A DNA stretch of 64,000 bases from Clostridia bacterium (GTDB taxonomy: Bacteria; Bacillota; Clostridia; Lachnospirales; Lachnospiraceae). The stretch lies in assembly GCA_910575725.1 (NCBI GenBank), contig CAJTFE010000005.1, forward strand, positions 120,345 to 184,344. Reading direction: 5' to 3'. Below are positions 1 through 9,257 of the stretch, piece by piece (the first letter of the stretch is position 1; each line of letters starts with the position of its first letter). Both the position numbers and the translations under genes were made by a program. The notes under the pieces were generated by a model. It worked only from the letters and a program-made list of their open reading frames with translations, ran no database searches and was not told the origin of the DNA.

Positions 1-633
1 GTGACTATGACCACATTAGATAATCCGATTTCTTTTGCGAACAGTGTTGGCACTTTGATTGTAAGTGACAATTTATACAACATGATATCTGAACATGCCG
101 CCCCCGAAACGACAGTTTTAAGTATAAATGGAAGTTCTATAACAGGCAATGAGGATCTGTTTCAGGCTCTGTCTGCATATTTGGATAAAAGTCCTTACCT
201 GCAGGGGAATTCCCACAGGATACATGAAGTAGTTTCCCTAAGCAGTTCCACCTTCCTGCTGATAGGCTTTCTTGTGGTATTATTCTTTATCGCAACAGGA
301 AGCATCCTGTATTTTAATAATATTTCAGCCATAGCCGATTCAAAATCCGATTACGATATTCTCGTAAAAATGGGATATACGAACAGGAAGATTAAAAAAA
401 TCATCAGGAAACAGGCACTCATATTTTTCAGCATTCCGTTTCTGTTCGGATTGGCAGACTGTATCTTTGCCACATTCGTATACAAAACAGCCCTTATGCA
501 GAACCTTTTGGCAAACAGCATTGTTTTATACGCCCCTGCGATATTCGCCATTGCGCTGACACTGATCATTTATTTGATTTATTACTGTATGACTGTCCAT
601 ACCTGCTGTAAAATGGTTTTGGAAAAATTTTAG
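1..633 (+). CDS. FtsX-family ABC permease, C-terminal part (cut by window edge)
   Basis: Only the last ~210 residues are in the window, and the apparent GTG at base 1 is probably internal. Three to four hydrophobic segments are visible (about residues 82-104, 138-160, 170-200), with a cytoplasmic loop carrying KMGYTNRKIKKIIRKQ between the first two. That loop is typical of FtsX/MacB-like permeases of antimicrobial-peptide exporters, whose last domain has this form. The family moves or senses envelope-active peptides together with an ATPase, presumably encoded upstream. A two-component system follows 55 bp downstream on the same strand, which fits a resistance or sensing module. The family call is good; the substrate is unknown. 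Confidence 0.75.
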   Translation: MTMTTLDNPISFANSVGTLIVSDNLYNMISEHAAPETTVLSINGSSITGNEDLFQALSAYLDKSPYLQGNSHRIHEVVSLSSSTFLLIGFLVVLFFIATGSILYFNNISAIADSKSDYDILVKMGYTNRKIKKIIRKQALIFFSIPFLFGLADCIFATFVYKTALMQNLLANSIVLYAPAIFAIALTLIIYLIYYCMTVHTCCKMVLEKF

Positions 634-687
634 TTGTATGCACACAGATAACTGATATAATTTAGGCATGGATAAGGGGGCAAAAAT

Positions 688-2253
688 ATGAAGCGTATGA
701 TCTTTAAGCTTTTGCTTTTTATAAATTTCATCCTGCTTATACTATATATGGGGCTGGAAATAAATATTCAGATGCCTTGCAGCATGAGCAAAACCGTATC
801 CGTATTCCTGTCATCGCTGATGCTGATAGACGCCTCTTATGTGAGTTCCTGCAATATCAGAGATAATAAAGCGATCTCTTTGTTTTGCGGTCTGTTGGCA
901 TTAGACGGTTGGTATATATCCCTTTCCGTTTCGGACAACGCTATAACAAATATTGCTTTTTATGCCTTAAGTCCAGTTATATGGTGCATTTTTATCCATT
1001 TCATACTTATGTTTTTATTTCAGGGGAGCGGTTATAAATTCAAAAAAGCAGCAAACCTCTGCCTGACTGGAACCTGTATCTGCTCCCTTATCGGCATCTT
1101 AATATCAGATAATATGTTTGCATTGTTGTATGGCATCCAGTTTTTGGCAAGCTGGCTTTGTTTCATTTTTGTTGCTGCTTACCATAGAAAAAGAGCTGCT
1201 TTTGTTCTGAAAGCAGAATGGAAGTCCATTTTGTTCTCGCTTGTAGTGATCATCATTTTATTCATTGCATACTGTCTTACCACAATGGGCATAAAAGGAA
1301 ATCTTTCAAACTTTGGCGTGTATATCCCTGTCCTGCTGTTCTCCATGAGTATTCACGGTATTATACTAAAAGAGCATCGCAGTTTTCCATTATCAGCCAT
1401 ATTCAGCAGATTCCAGTTACTGTTGCTCCTGCTTTTCGGCGTTATCATTTGTGGTCTGATTACAATGACTTTTGGGATCGGCCGGTTATCTTACCTTCTT
1501 ATGTTGGACGCTATGTTTGCATTTATCTATGTCTGCAATATCATACTGGATTTTAATTTACGGCAGGGATCAGGCAACATGGTTATGGAAAGCAAATACA
1601 ATGCCGCATTGGCACAGTTACAGCAGGAAGAGCAGATAAATCTTGAATTTTCAAATTTTCTTCATGATAATATTCTTCAAGACCTGCTTTCCATAAAAAA
1701 TATGATGTATAAATCAACAAGTCCTGAGATACAGAAAATAATCACACAAACTCTTGATCATATGAACAGCTATATCCGTGAGCAGATGCAGAATTACCAT
1801 CCTGTATTGCTGTCAAAGCTTACTATAAAAGAGAATTATCAAAATTTGCTTGCATATATTGCGCAATCATTTCCTGATCGCCACATCAGCATTGTTTTTG
1901 ACTGTTCAGACTCTTTATTTTTAGTTCCGCCATATGATATTTTCATATATCGGCTTTTGAAAGAACTCGTCACGAATGTTTATAAACACTCTACGGGCGA
2001 AAAAGCATGGATAACGCTTACACAGGATCATGGAATGATAGTATTATGCGTAAAGGATAATGGGAGTGCTGATACCGACAGCCTCACCTGTGTAGACTCA
2101 TCAAAACACAGAGGTCTTGCATTAAGCGCTGACCGTGTGCATAGCATGGACGGCACTGTAAGTATAACCCCAAATTTTCCACATGGAATCTGCGTCTGTA
2201 TTAGCCTGCCAATGAAAGGAGATGCTTCTTATCAATATTTTATTAGTCGATGA
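688..2253 (+). CDS. Sensor histidine kinase, NarL-partner type, polytopic membrane sensor
   Basis: 521 residues. The first ~290 residues are almost entirely hydrophobic, with roughly eight or nine membrane spans and no large external domain. The dimerisation helix follows near residue 325 with FLHDNILQDLL, an HDxxxQ-type phospho-acceptor motif of the HisKA_3 class. The C-terminal ATPase domain shows an N-box (KELVTNVYKHS) and a G-box (VKDNGSAD, then KHRGLAL). A ribosome binding site, AAGGGGG, precedes the ATG. The 3' end overlaps the response regulator by 32 bp, so the two are translationally coupled. The signal may be membrane-embedded, perhaps an antimicrobial peptide given the permease upstream; this is inference. 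Confidence 0.88.
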   Translation: MKRMIFKLLLFINFILLILYMGLEINIQMPCSMSKTVSVFLSSLMLIDASYVSSCNIRDNKAISLFCGLLALDGWYISLSVSDNAITNIAFYALSPVIWCIFIHFILMFLFQGSGYKFKKAANLCLTGTCICSLIGILISDNMFALLYGIQFLASWLCFIFVAAYHRKRAAFVLKAEWKSILFSLVVIIILFIAYCLTTMGIKGNLSNFGVYIPVLLFSMSIHGIILKEHRSFPLSAIFSRFQLLLLLLFGVIICGLITMTFGIGRLSYLLMLDAMFAFIYVCNIILDFNLRQGSGNMVMESKYNAALAQLQQEEQINLEFSNFLHDNILQDLLSIKNMMYKSTSPEIQKIITQTLDHMNSYIREQMQNYHPVLLSKLTIKENYQNLLAYIAQSFPDRHISIVFDCSDSLFLVPPYDIFIYRLLKELVTNVYKHSTGEKAWITLTQDHGMIVLCVKDNGSADTDSLTCVDSSKHRGLALSADRVHSMDGTVSITPNFPHGICVCISLPMKGDASYQYFISR

Positions 2254-2836
2254 CCACGCCCTATTTTCCAAAAGTCTGGAAATTGCATTATCAGACTACC
2301 CGGAAATAAAAACCTTTAAAAGTATCCATGATATTTCCCTGTTGGATAAATTCATTGAAGAAGATGCCCCGGACATCCTGCTCATGGATATCAATTTAAA
2401 AAATATAACATCTGAAGACGGTTTGGAATTAGCAAAGCAGATATTATCCAATTATCCGGAGCAAAAAATTGTTATCCTGTCCGGATACGATCTTCCGGTA
2501 TACCGCAACGAAGCCCTAAAAATCGGGGCAAAAGGATTTATCAACAAAAATACAGAACCGAAAAAGCTGATCGCTTTTCTTTCACAGATCATGCAGGGAA
2601 AATTTATCTTCAACGGTTCCATTCCGTTTTTAGAAGAATTAACGGACTGTGAAAAACAGATTTTGCAGCTTATAGCAGACGGCAGAAAACGGAAAGAGAT
2701 TGCAGGCACGCTTTATATCAGCGAACGTACCCTTTCTAATCATTTACAGCATATATTTGAAAAACTTGATGTTTCCTCCTCTGTCGAAGCTGTAACCAAG
2801 GCGATTCAATTAGGATACCTCCCGCCGCTTTGTTAA
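2222..2836 (+). CDS. Response regulator, NarL/LuxR family
   Basis: 204 residues. An N-terminal receiver domain (about 1-120) shows the acidic pair VDDH, the phospho-acceptor Asp in LLMDIN and the conserved Lys in KGFINKN. The C-terminal LuxR-type helix-turn-helix (about 138-200) contains LTDCEKQILQLIADG and ISERTLSNHLQHIFEKL. It begins inside the histidine kinase gene, which identifies its partner. It probably activates genes near the upstream permease. The start is supported by the GGAG just upstream (AAAGGAG before ATG). Confidence 0.9.
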   Translation: MLLINILLVDDHALFSKSLEIALSDYPEIKTFKSIHDISLLDKFIEEDAPDILLMDINLKNITSEDGLELAKQILSNYPEQKIVILSGYDLPVYRNEALKIGAKGFINKNTEPKKLIAFLSQIMQGKFIFNGSIPFLEELTDCEKQILQLIADGRKRKEIAGTLYISERTLSNHLQHIFEKLDVSSSVEAVTKAIQLGYLPPLC

Positions 2837-2984
2837 TTCCGATTCCTGCCATAATCTTCTCCATCAAAACTGCAGTCAGGATTGTCATGGAAATCACAAA
2901 ATCAAGGTTGAAGGCCACTTGCCTTGGTGGTATACTTCGTCCATAACGATTTTTACTTATGGAGCGGAGGAAGGAGATAAAATC

Positions 2985-3668
2985 ATGAGACTTCTAGTAG
3001 TTGAGGATGACCGTCTTTTAAACAATACCCTTTGCTACAATCTTTCGGCGGTCGGCTACACAGTGGACGCTGCCATGACAAAATCAGAAGCGGTCAGCCT
3101 CTGCGAAGCGCAGGACTATGATCTGATTGTGCTGGATGTCAATTTACCTGATGGAAACGGATTTGACTTCTGTAGAGAAATCAAAGAGCGCCGTCCAGAT
3201 ACCGCCGTGATTTTCCTGACCGCAAACGATATGGAGAGCGACCAGCTGCGCGGTTTCGAGTTGGGAGCAGACGACTATGTGACAAAACCGTTTCCTATCA
3301 GTGTATTCCGAAAAAAAGTTTCCGCTTTGCTGGGTCGTATCCAGAGGCAGACCGGCGGCGATTGCTACACAGACGGTACATTGTCCATCAATTTTGGGGA
3401 ATTGACCGCTGCCCTTGCGGGGGATCCGGTTGTCTTCACTCCAATGGAATACCGTTTGCTAAAAGTACTGGTAAGAAATCCGCAAACCGTTCTGACCCGA
3501 CAGGCGCTTCTTGAAAAGCTGTGGGATGCAGATGAAAACTTTGTGGACGAACACGCCTTGACCGCAGCGATCAGCCGCATCCGGGGAAAAATTGAAGCAG
3601 ACGGCCAGCAATATATCAAGACTGTCTACGGCATGGGCTATATGTGGATCGGGGGGATAAAGAAGTGA
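2985..3668 (+). CDS. Response regulator, OmpR/PhoB family (Bce-like module)
   Basis: 227 residues from the ATG at 2985, chosen because GGAGGAAGGAG lies 9-19 bp upstream; an in-frame extension to 2919 has no such site. The receiver domain carries VVEDD, phospho-acceptor Asp in LIVLDVNLP and Lys in DYVTKPF. The C-terminal winged helix contains FTPMEYRLLKVLVRNP and the usual VYGMGYMW ending. The stop overlaps the GTG start of the next gene, a histidine kinase. With the ABC exporter at 5937-9183 it resembles BceRS-BceAB peptide-antibiotic detoxification modules. Confidence 0.9.
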   Translation: MRLLVVEDDRLLNNTLCYNLSAVGYTVDAAMTKSEAVSLCEAQDYDLIVLDVNLPDGNGFDFCREIKERRPDTAVIFLTANDMESDQLRGFELGADDYVTKPFPISVFRKKVSALLGRIQRQTGGDCYTDGTLSINFGELTAALAGDPVVFTPMEYRLLKVLVRNPQTVLTRQALLEKLWDADENFVDEHALTAAISRIRGKIEADGQQYIKTVYGMGYMWIGGIKK

Positions 3669-4696
3669 ATGGGAGCAAACTTTCCATCAACTGCGCCTGC
3701 GCGGCAGGGGCTGCTTTTTTAGGTTTTATCTCCGCTGCCACCGTTACTGCGGTTTTTCTCTTTGCCGGCAATCCGGTAATCGTATGGCTGTGCCTGCTGT
3801 TTTCCCTGCTGGTATTCACCTGTGCAGCCCTTTTCGTGGCTTTTCTGCGCCGGAAACTGGTATTGTTTTCGGACAGACTATGCGAAACAATAGACCATAT
3901 GCTGGACGGAGACTCAGCTTGGCCGCAGGTCTGTGAGGAAGAAAGCCTGTTTTACAAAATCAACCACCGGCTTGTCCGTCTATATGAAGTTATGTGGGAA
4001 AATCGAGAGAGCGCAGCAAAGGAGCGGGCTGATTTGCAGGAATTAATCTCCGACATATCCCATCAGGTAAAAACGCCAATCAGCAATCTAAAAATGGTAA
4101 ATGCCACTTTGCTGGAGCAGCCTATGCCAGAGGAAAAGCAGAGGGAGTTTTTGCAGGCTTCCGGCGGCCAGCTTGAAAAGCTGGATTTTCTCATGCAGGC
4201 TATGATAAAGACCTCCCGCCTGGAAACCGGCGTCATTTCATTGGACAGAAGGATACAGCCCCTTTATGACACCTTGGCGGCGGCCCTGGGCGGTATTCTG
4301 CTGAATGCGGAAAGGAAACATATTCATGTCAGCGTAAATTGTCCGGAAGATATCATTCTGGCCCACGACAGGAAATGGACAAGTGAAGCCCTGTTCAATA
4401 TTCTGGACAATGCGGTGAAGTACACCCCGGCAGACGGCGATATTCAAGTTTCCGTTCAAAGCTGGGAGTTCTATGTGAAAATCGACATAACCGACAGCGG
4501 AAAAGGAATCGCAGAGAGCCGGCAGGGGATGATCTTCAAACGCTTCTACCGGGAGGAAGAAGTCCACGATGTGGAGGGCATCGGCATAGGGCTGTATCTT
4601 GCCCGGGAGATTGTCACCATGCAGGGAGGATATATGAAGGTGACTTCGGCACCAGGCAGCGGCTCCACATTTTCCGTGTTTCTGCCTCATGGATAA
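3665..4696 (+). CDS. Sensor histidine kinase, short-loop (intramembrane-sensing, BceS-like)
   Basis: About 343 residues if translation begins at the GTG overlapping the regulator's TGA; an ATG at 3644 is an alternative. Two membrane spans lie near residues 10-30 and 36-57 with only a few residues between them, the hallmark of intramembrane-sensing kinases that take their signal from a partner BceAB-type transporter. The H-box is ISHQVKTPISNL, the N-box NILDNAVKYTP, then DSGKGIAE and GIGIGLYLAREIV. Its gene lies directly downstream of its regulator and 1.2 kb upstream of the ABC genes. Confidence 0.9.
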   Translation: MNGSKLSINCACAAGAAFLGFISAATVTAVFLFAGNPVIVWLCLLFSLLVFTCAALFVAFLRRKLVLFSDRLCETIDHMLDGDSAWPQVCEEESLFYKINHRLVRLYEVMWENRESAAKERADLQELISDISHQVKTPISNLKMVNATLLEQPMPEEKQREFLQASGGQLEKLDFLMQAMIKTSRLETGVISLDRRIQPLYDTLAAALGGILLNAERKHIHVSVNCPEDIILAHDRKWTSEALFNILDNAVKYTPADGDIQVSVQSWEFYVKIDITDSGKGIAESRQGMIFKRFYREEEVHDVEGIGIGLYLAREIVTMQGGYMKVTSAPGSGSTFSVFLPHG

Positions 4697-5098
4697 AATT
4701 TGCAAGTGGGAAAAATTATATTTTTTGGAAGTTTTCATAACGCATTTCTGGAAGATACCAGGAAGCAGCATGGAAGGAGAGAAAAAATCATGCTGGAATT
4801 CTTTGACGGCATGAACCGATGGGAGCGGACGGCGGAACTTATACAGATTATCATCTGGCTGCCGGCAAATGGATGATTGATAACGCCCAGTGGTGTCTGG
4901 AGGGATGCTGGTCTTTCTGTGGGCTGTAACCCATACTGAATAGAGCTCTATCAGCTCCTGGGGCTTGCCGGGCTCCGCCTCTCCCCGCCTATACAGGCCG
5001 CAAAAGGGTCCCGGGCCGCGTACTTTTTACCGTCAAATATCCGTTGTAGGGCAAGAGCGGACACCACCCAAATCATTTTGAAAAGAAAGGATACCAAA
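4697..5098 (+). other. Intergenic stretch with a probable small-gene remnant
   Basis: No intact gene was recognised. A good ribosome binding site (GGAGAG) precedes an ATG at 4790 that opens a 28-codon ORF ending in WLPANG. In another frame the same DNA continues as YTDYHLAAGKWMIDNAQW to a TAA near 4928, so a short protein may have been broken by a frameshift. The following ~120 bp are GC-rich (around 4945-5020) and look like an old mobile-element junction. There is no clear terminator with a T-run. Confidence 0.3.
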
Positions 5099-5803
5099 AT
5101 GTCAGAATTACACAGCATTCCACTTATCTATAAAGCAGGCGTATACAGCGCTGCTGAATTCAGCAAGGACATTGACAGTGACAATGCGATTTCCTTTGAC
5201 TATGATGCGCAGTATCAAATGCTCACCTATGACATTCCTGTCGGGAAGGACTGGCGTGGGATGACGCTGTACAATGTGCCGGAGGATGACCTCGTCCGGA
5301 TGCTCCGCGTCGTCTATGGCAAAGATGGAACACTCCAGAACATCACCACTATATTGGGTGGTCATGAAACACTGTTGTACATCCGCTACGAAAACGAGGA
5401 GCACGCCAGACAGGAAATCCGGAGATTTGCTATCCAGAATGCAGATGCTATTATTGAACAAATCCGACAATGCACAGATGTTGTGGCAAGGCTTTTCATT
5501 GAGTATTATTGCGACTCCGATAACATGGATTACCATGCCGTGATTGGCACTGCGGATCAGATGGAAACAGTAAGGCAGAAAGGACATTACGATGATTCCT
5601 GCGACTATGCCGGCAACTATCCATCTGAAAACCTTGAGGGCGATAACGAGATGCTGATAGTAATGATGCGCTGCGCTGCTGGTCATCCATGCGAGAATTT
5701 CCGGTATTCAGTGGAAATTATGTCAAAACATATCGAGGAACACGCATTGTCAGCGATAAACAAGACGGAGGATTTCAAATATATCTGTGCAGAATATGAT
5801 TAA
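5099..5803 (+). CDS. Conserved hypothetical protein (DUF6329-like)
   Basis: 234 residues from ATG 5099, chosen because AAAGGA sits about 10 bp upstream; the 5078 ATG lies in front of that site. The protein is soluble and acidic, with no signal peptide or membrane span, and contains a run of conserved-looking motifs (SFDYDAQYQMLTYDIP, FIEYYCDSDNMDYH). I recall similar proteins as DUF6329 in clostridial accessory regions, but this is memory and not a search. It sits between a Bce-type two-component system and its ABC exporter, an unusual place that might mean a later insertion or a role with the exporter. Function unknown. Confidence 0.6.
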   Translation: MSELHSIPLIYKAGVYSAAEFSKDIDSDNAISFDYDAQYQMLTYDIPVGKDWRGMTLYNVPEDDLVRMLRVVYGKDGTLQNITTILGGHETLLYIRYENEEHARQEIRRFAIQNADAIIEQIRQCTDVVARLFIEYYCDSDNMDYHAVIGTADQMETVRQKGHYDDSCDYAGNYPSENLEGDNEMLIVMMRCAAGHPCENFRYSVEIMSKHIEEHALSAINKTEDFKYICAEYD

Positions 5804-5831
5804 GAAATTAGAAATGAACTTTTTTTAAAAC

Positions 5832-5890
5832 GTCACAGGATTGTGACATTTCAAGGGTAAAAAATCAGCGGTCCGTGACATTTTTGTGAG
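5832..5890 (+). promoter_or_regulatory. Likely response-regulator operator ahead of the ABC exporter
   Basis: A perfect dyad GTCACA-GGAT-TGTGAC lies at 5832-5847, and a related half-dyad GTGACA with TTTTTGTGAG lies at 5875-5890, about 50 bp upstream of the ABC ATPase start. Repeated TGTGAC half-sites are expected for an OmpR-family regulator binding as tandem dimers. Binding by the 2985-3668 regulator is inference. Confidence 0.5.
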
Positions 5891-5936
5891 AATTGGCTGT
5901 TACGGTAGAGGCATCAAAGAAAGGATGGTGCTTACC

Positions 5937-6602
5937 ATGAGCATTTTGCAAACAACGGACCTCAAAAAATACTATGGCGTGGAGCCGAACATCACAAAGG
6001 CGCTGGACGGTGTGACCCTTTCCATTGAGCAGGGGGAATTTGCCGCCATCGTTGGAACCTCCGGCAGCGGCAAATCCACTCTGCTGAACATGATGGGCGG
6101 TCTGGACGTGCCCACCTCCGGCAGCGTTCAGATCAAGGGAAAAGAACTGGCCAAGCTGAACGACGAGCAGCTTACCATCTTCCGCCGGCGCAACATCGGC
6201 TTTATCTTCCAGAACTACAATCTTGTCCCTGTTCTGAATGTCTATGAAAACATCGTCCTGCCTGTGGAACTGGACGGCGATACGGTGGACAAAAAATTCA
6301 TGGACGAAGTCGTGCGCCTGCTGGCCTTGGGGGACAAGCTGAACAATATGCCAAACAACCTGTCCGGCGGACAGCAGCAGCGTGTCGCCATCGCCCGTGC
6401 TCTCATTTCCAAGCCCACTATTGTTCTGGCTGACGAGCCGACCGGCAATCTGGACAGCCGGACGAGCAGCGATGTACTGGGGCTTTTGAAAGCAACCAGC
6501 AGCAAATTCCATCAAACGCTGGTGATGATAACCCACAACAACGAGATCGCCCAGCTTGCCGACCGCATTATCCGAATTGAAGACGGCAGGATTTTTGAGT
6601 AA
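5937..6602 (+). CDS. ABC transporter ATP-binding protein (BceA/MacB-like)
   Basis: 221 residues from ATG 5937; AAAGAAAGGA lies upstream, and a nearer ATG at 5925 would overlap the ribosome site. Walker A is [11 protein letters not shown], the Q-loop region [14 protein letters not shown], the signature [15 protein letters not shown] and Walker [14 protein letters not shown]. This is the LolD/MacB/BceA class that powers FtsX permeases. The permease gene begins 13 bp after the stop, so they form one transcript. Probable role: removing or sensing peptide antibiotics at the membrane with the adjacent intramembrane-sensing kinase. Confidence 0.92.
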   Translation: MSILQTTDLKKYYGVEPNITKALDGVTLSIEQGEFAAIVGTSGSGKSTLLNMMGGLDVPTSGSVQIKGKELAKLNDEQLTIFRRRNIGFIFQNYNLVPVLNVYENIVLPVELDGDTVDKKFMDEVVRLLALGDKLNNMPNNLSGGQQQRVAIARALISKPTIVLADEPTGNLDSRTSSDVLGLLKATSSKFHQTLVMITHNNEIAQLADRIIRIEDGRIFE

Positions 6603-6615
6603 GGGGGTGCTGACG

Positions 6616-9183
6616 ATGAATGATATTTTATTCGGCAACAGCAACGGTGCGGTCATCAAAAAGCTGTCAGGACGCTACTTCAAGGCAAGCAAAAGCAGGA
6701 ATATCATTGCGATCATTGCAATCGTTCTGACAACCATACTTTTTACCACAATCTTCACCCTTGGCTCCGGTCTGATGGATACTGTTCACGATCAGAATAT
6801 CCGCAAGGCAGGCGGAGAGGGGCAGGCGGTGTTGAATTATATCAGTGATGAAGTTTACAACAATATAGCGGGAAGTTCCCTGATTGACCGCATCGCCTAT
6901 ACAAAAGCGGTATCTTACCGGCTGAAAAATTCGGGCTTAGAGCGTTGGCGGTCTGATTTGTGGTATATGGATGATACCGCTCTGGAATTTGCCCGCTACA
7001 CGCCCACAACAGGCCGCCGGCCCGAAGGGGCAGACGAAATCATTGCGGACACAAAAACGCTGGATGCCCTGGGCGTACCGGCGCGGATCGGGGAAACCGT
7101 TTCTCTGACCTATGAGGTAAAAGGGAAGACCTACACCACCGATTTTACCCTCTGCGGCTTTTGGGAAACAGACAGCTTGAGCAATATCGGAAGGCTGATC
7201 GTATCGAAAGCCTTTGTGGACGCCCATTCGGATATTCTGTCGTATACCTATCCCATAGACAATGACTATTCCGGCGTTGTCACCGCCTACGTAATGTTCA
7301 GAAGGAATGGTGATATAGAAGCCCGGCTCCATCAGCTTCTTTCCGAAACCGGTTATACCTGTGACACAATGGGCGGCAGCAAGGAGGACAGCAACTATGT
7401 GATTGCCCGTGTCAGTCCGGCCTATCAGAGCGGCGCATTAACGGACAATCCCGCTATGCTGATTTCCGGCATTGTAGGTGCCCTGCTGATTGTCGTAACA
7501 GGATACTTGATTATCTACAACATCTTCCAGATTTCCGTTATTCAGGATATTCAGTCCTATGGACAGTTAAAAACGCTGGGGACAACAAAGCGGCAGATCA
7601 AGCGGCTGATCAATCGGCAGGCGCTCCGGCTGTCCTTAATTGGTATTCCTATCGGTCTGCTGGCAGGCTTTTTCATTGGCCGGGCCCTGGTTCCTTTTCT
7701 GATGAACGGAACAAGTTATACCGCAGACGCCGGTATCAAAGTAACGGTAAACCCTTTAATTTTCATTGGTTCCGCTGTTTTTACCCTGTTTACGGTCTTT
7801 GTCAGCGTCCGCAAGCCTGCGAAGATTGCAGGTATGGTTTCGGCAATCGAGGCCATCCGCTTTACGGAGAATGATGCGGCGGCGTTTGGAAAGCGCAAAG
7901 CCAAGGAGAAAAAATCGACCCACGGCGCAAAACTTCACTTTATGGCGCTGGCAAACCTAGGGCGCAACCGCAAGCGTACTGTGCTGGTGATTGTATCCAT
8001 GACATTGAGTTTGGTGCTGTTCAACACAGTATTCACACTGTCCGGCGGCTTTGATATTGACAAGTATATTGCAAAATTTTTAGATACGGACTTTGTGATC
8101 TCTACCGCAAATTACTTCCAGTATCAATTTGAAAAAAGTGAAAATGACCTGTCGGAGAATTTTATCGAAGCGGTCAAAGGGAATGCGTGTTTCGAGGATG
8201 GCGGCAGGCTCTATACCTCCCGCATGCTGGAAGAACCGTTTTCCATAGAACACAATGCCTTTTTCAGCTACAACAAAGATCAGAATGGAAATCCCTTTGC
8301 AGCTCTGTATGGCGCGGACGATTTTCTGTTAAATGGCATGGAGGCCGTAGAGGGAACCATTGACCTGGAAAAGCTGAAATCAGGAAAGTATATCCTGCTG
8401 AGTGTGGAGTGTAATGATGATGGAACCATCATAGATAATCCAAATATCAGCGTGGGCGACACAGTACGGATCAACCATCTGAAAGCGGAGGAACTTTCCA
8501 CCGCCATTACGGACAGCTATGACTTTATCATCATGGCTAAAGTCCGGGCCAACGAGAACACGGCCACTACCCGCAACACAGGCGAAACCCGGTTCTATCT
8601 TCCGACAGAGATTTTCCTGCCGCTATGCGATACCCCCCACCTGGTCAACTTCCCCTTTGATGTGAAGGAGGGGACAGAAGCTGAAATGGCAGAGTTTTTG
8701 AATCGCTATATCGACAGCGTGGAGCCGGGTATGGATTTTGAGTCCAAGGAAACCTATGTCAGCTCCTTTGATAACCTGACTTCCCTTATCATCACCATCG
8801 GCGGGGCGTTGAGCATCATCATCGGGATGATTGGTATCGCAAATTTTGTCAACTCCGTTTTGACAAGCGTTATTACCCGTAAAAAAGAATTTGCCATGCT
8901 GCAAAGCATTGGCATGACCGGGAAACAGTTAAAGGGTATGCTCTCCTTTGAGGGACTGTACTACGCTGTGGGAACGATCATCACATCAGCGGTTCTCGGT
9001 GTGCTGTTTTCTGTGGTAGTCGTAAAGGGGATTTCCAGTGGAATTTGGTTCTTCACCTATCAATTTGTTATCTGGCCCATGTTGGTGATCTATCCGTTCC
9101 TCATCCTCCTGACTGTGGCGATACCGGCGATGCTGTACCGCAAAATCGCCAAGGCCAGCATTATTGAGCGGCTGCGGCAGTGA
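6616..9183 (+). CDS. FtsX-like ABC transporter permease, duplicated-domain type
   Basis: 855 residues from ATG 6616 (AAGGGGGTG upstream); a longer TTG-initiated frame inside the ATPase gene is rejected. There are two FtsX-like halves: a first span near residue 35, three spans around 280-410, another near 455, and three at the C-terminus (about 735-845), with large extracellular loops between. The order fits antimicrobial-peptide exporters of the MacB/BceB superfamily. The partner ATPase lies directly upstream. Ends at a strong bidirectional terminator. The substrate cannot be read from sequence. Confidence 0.9.
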   Translation: MNDILFGNSNGAVIKKLSGRYFKASKSRNIIAIIAIVLTTILFTTIFTLGSGLMDTVHDQNIRKAGGEGQAVLNYISDEVYNNIAGSSLIDRIAYTKAVSYRLKNSGLERWRSDLWYMDDTALEFARYTPTTGRRPEGADEIIADTKTLDALGVPARIGETVSLTYEVKGKTYTTDFTLCGFWETDSLSNIGRLIVSKAFVDAHSDILSYTYPIDNDYSGVVTAYVMFRRNGDIEARLHQLLSETGYTCDTMGGSKEDSNYVIARVSPAYQSGALTDNPAMLISGIVGALLIVVTGYLIIYNIFQISVIQDIQSYGQLKTLGTTKRQIKRLINRQALRLSLIGIPIGLLAGFFIGRALVPFLMNGTSYTADAGIKVTVNPLIFIGSAVFTLFTVFVSVRKPAKIAGMVSAIEAIRFTENDAAAFGKRKAKEKKSTHGAKLHFMALANLGRNRKRTVLVIVSMTLSLVLFNTVFTLSGGFDIDKYIAKFLDTDFVISTANYFQYQFEKSENDLSENFIEAVKGNACFEDGGRLYTSRMLEEPFSIEHNAFFSYNKDQNGNPFAALYGADDFLLNGMEAVEGTIDLEKLKSGKYILLSVECNDDGTIIDNPNISVGDTVRINHLKAEELSTAITDSYDFIIMAKVRANENTATTRNTGETRFYLPTEIFLPLCDTPHLVNFPFDVKEGTEAEMAEFLNRYIDSVEPGMDFESKETYVSSFDNLTSLIITIGGALSIIIGMIGIANFVNSVLTSVITRKKEFAMLQSIGMTGKQLKGMLSFEGLYYAVGTIITSAVLGVLFSVVVVKGISSGIWFFTYQFVIWPMLVIYPFLILLTVAIPAMLYRKIAKASIIERLRQ

Positions 9184-9187
9184 TGAA

Positions 9188-9232
9188 AAACAGGCTTTCC
9201 CATTCCCTCTTGATAAATGGGAAAGCCTGTTT
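9188..9232. terminator. Bidirectional intrinsic terminator between convergent operons
   Basis: A perfect 17-bp inverted repeat (9188-9204 with 9216-9232, arm AAACAGGCTTTCCCATT) and an 11-nt loop sit between the plus-strand exporter and the minus-strand LanG-like gene. A-rich and T-rich tracts flank both sides, so it can serve both operons. Confidence 0.85.
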
Positions 9233-9257
9233 CCGTTACATTTTCCTTTGCTTCTTT

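Noticed and set aside
2736..2918. Minus-strand frame with a hydrophobic start (MAFNLDFVISMTILTAVLMEK)
   Set aside because: It overlaps the LuxR regulator end and has no ribosome site. It could be a tiny transporter remnant, but the support is too weak.
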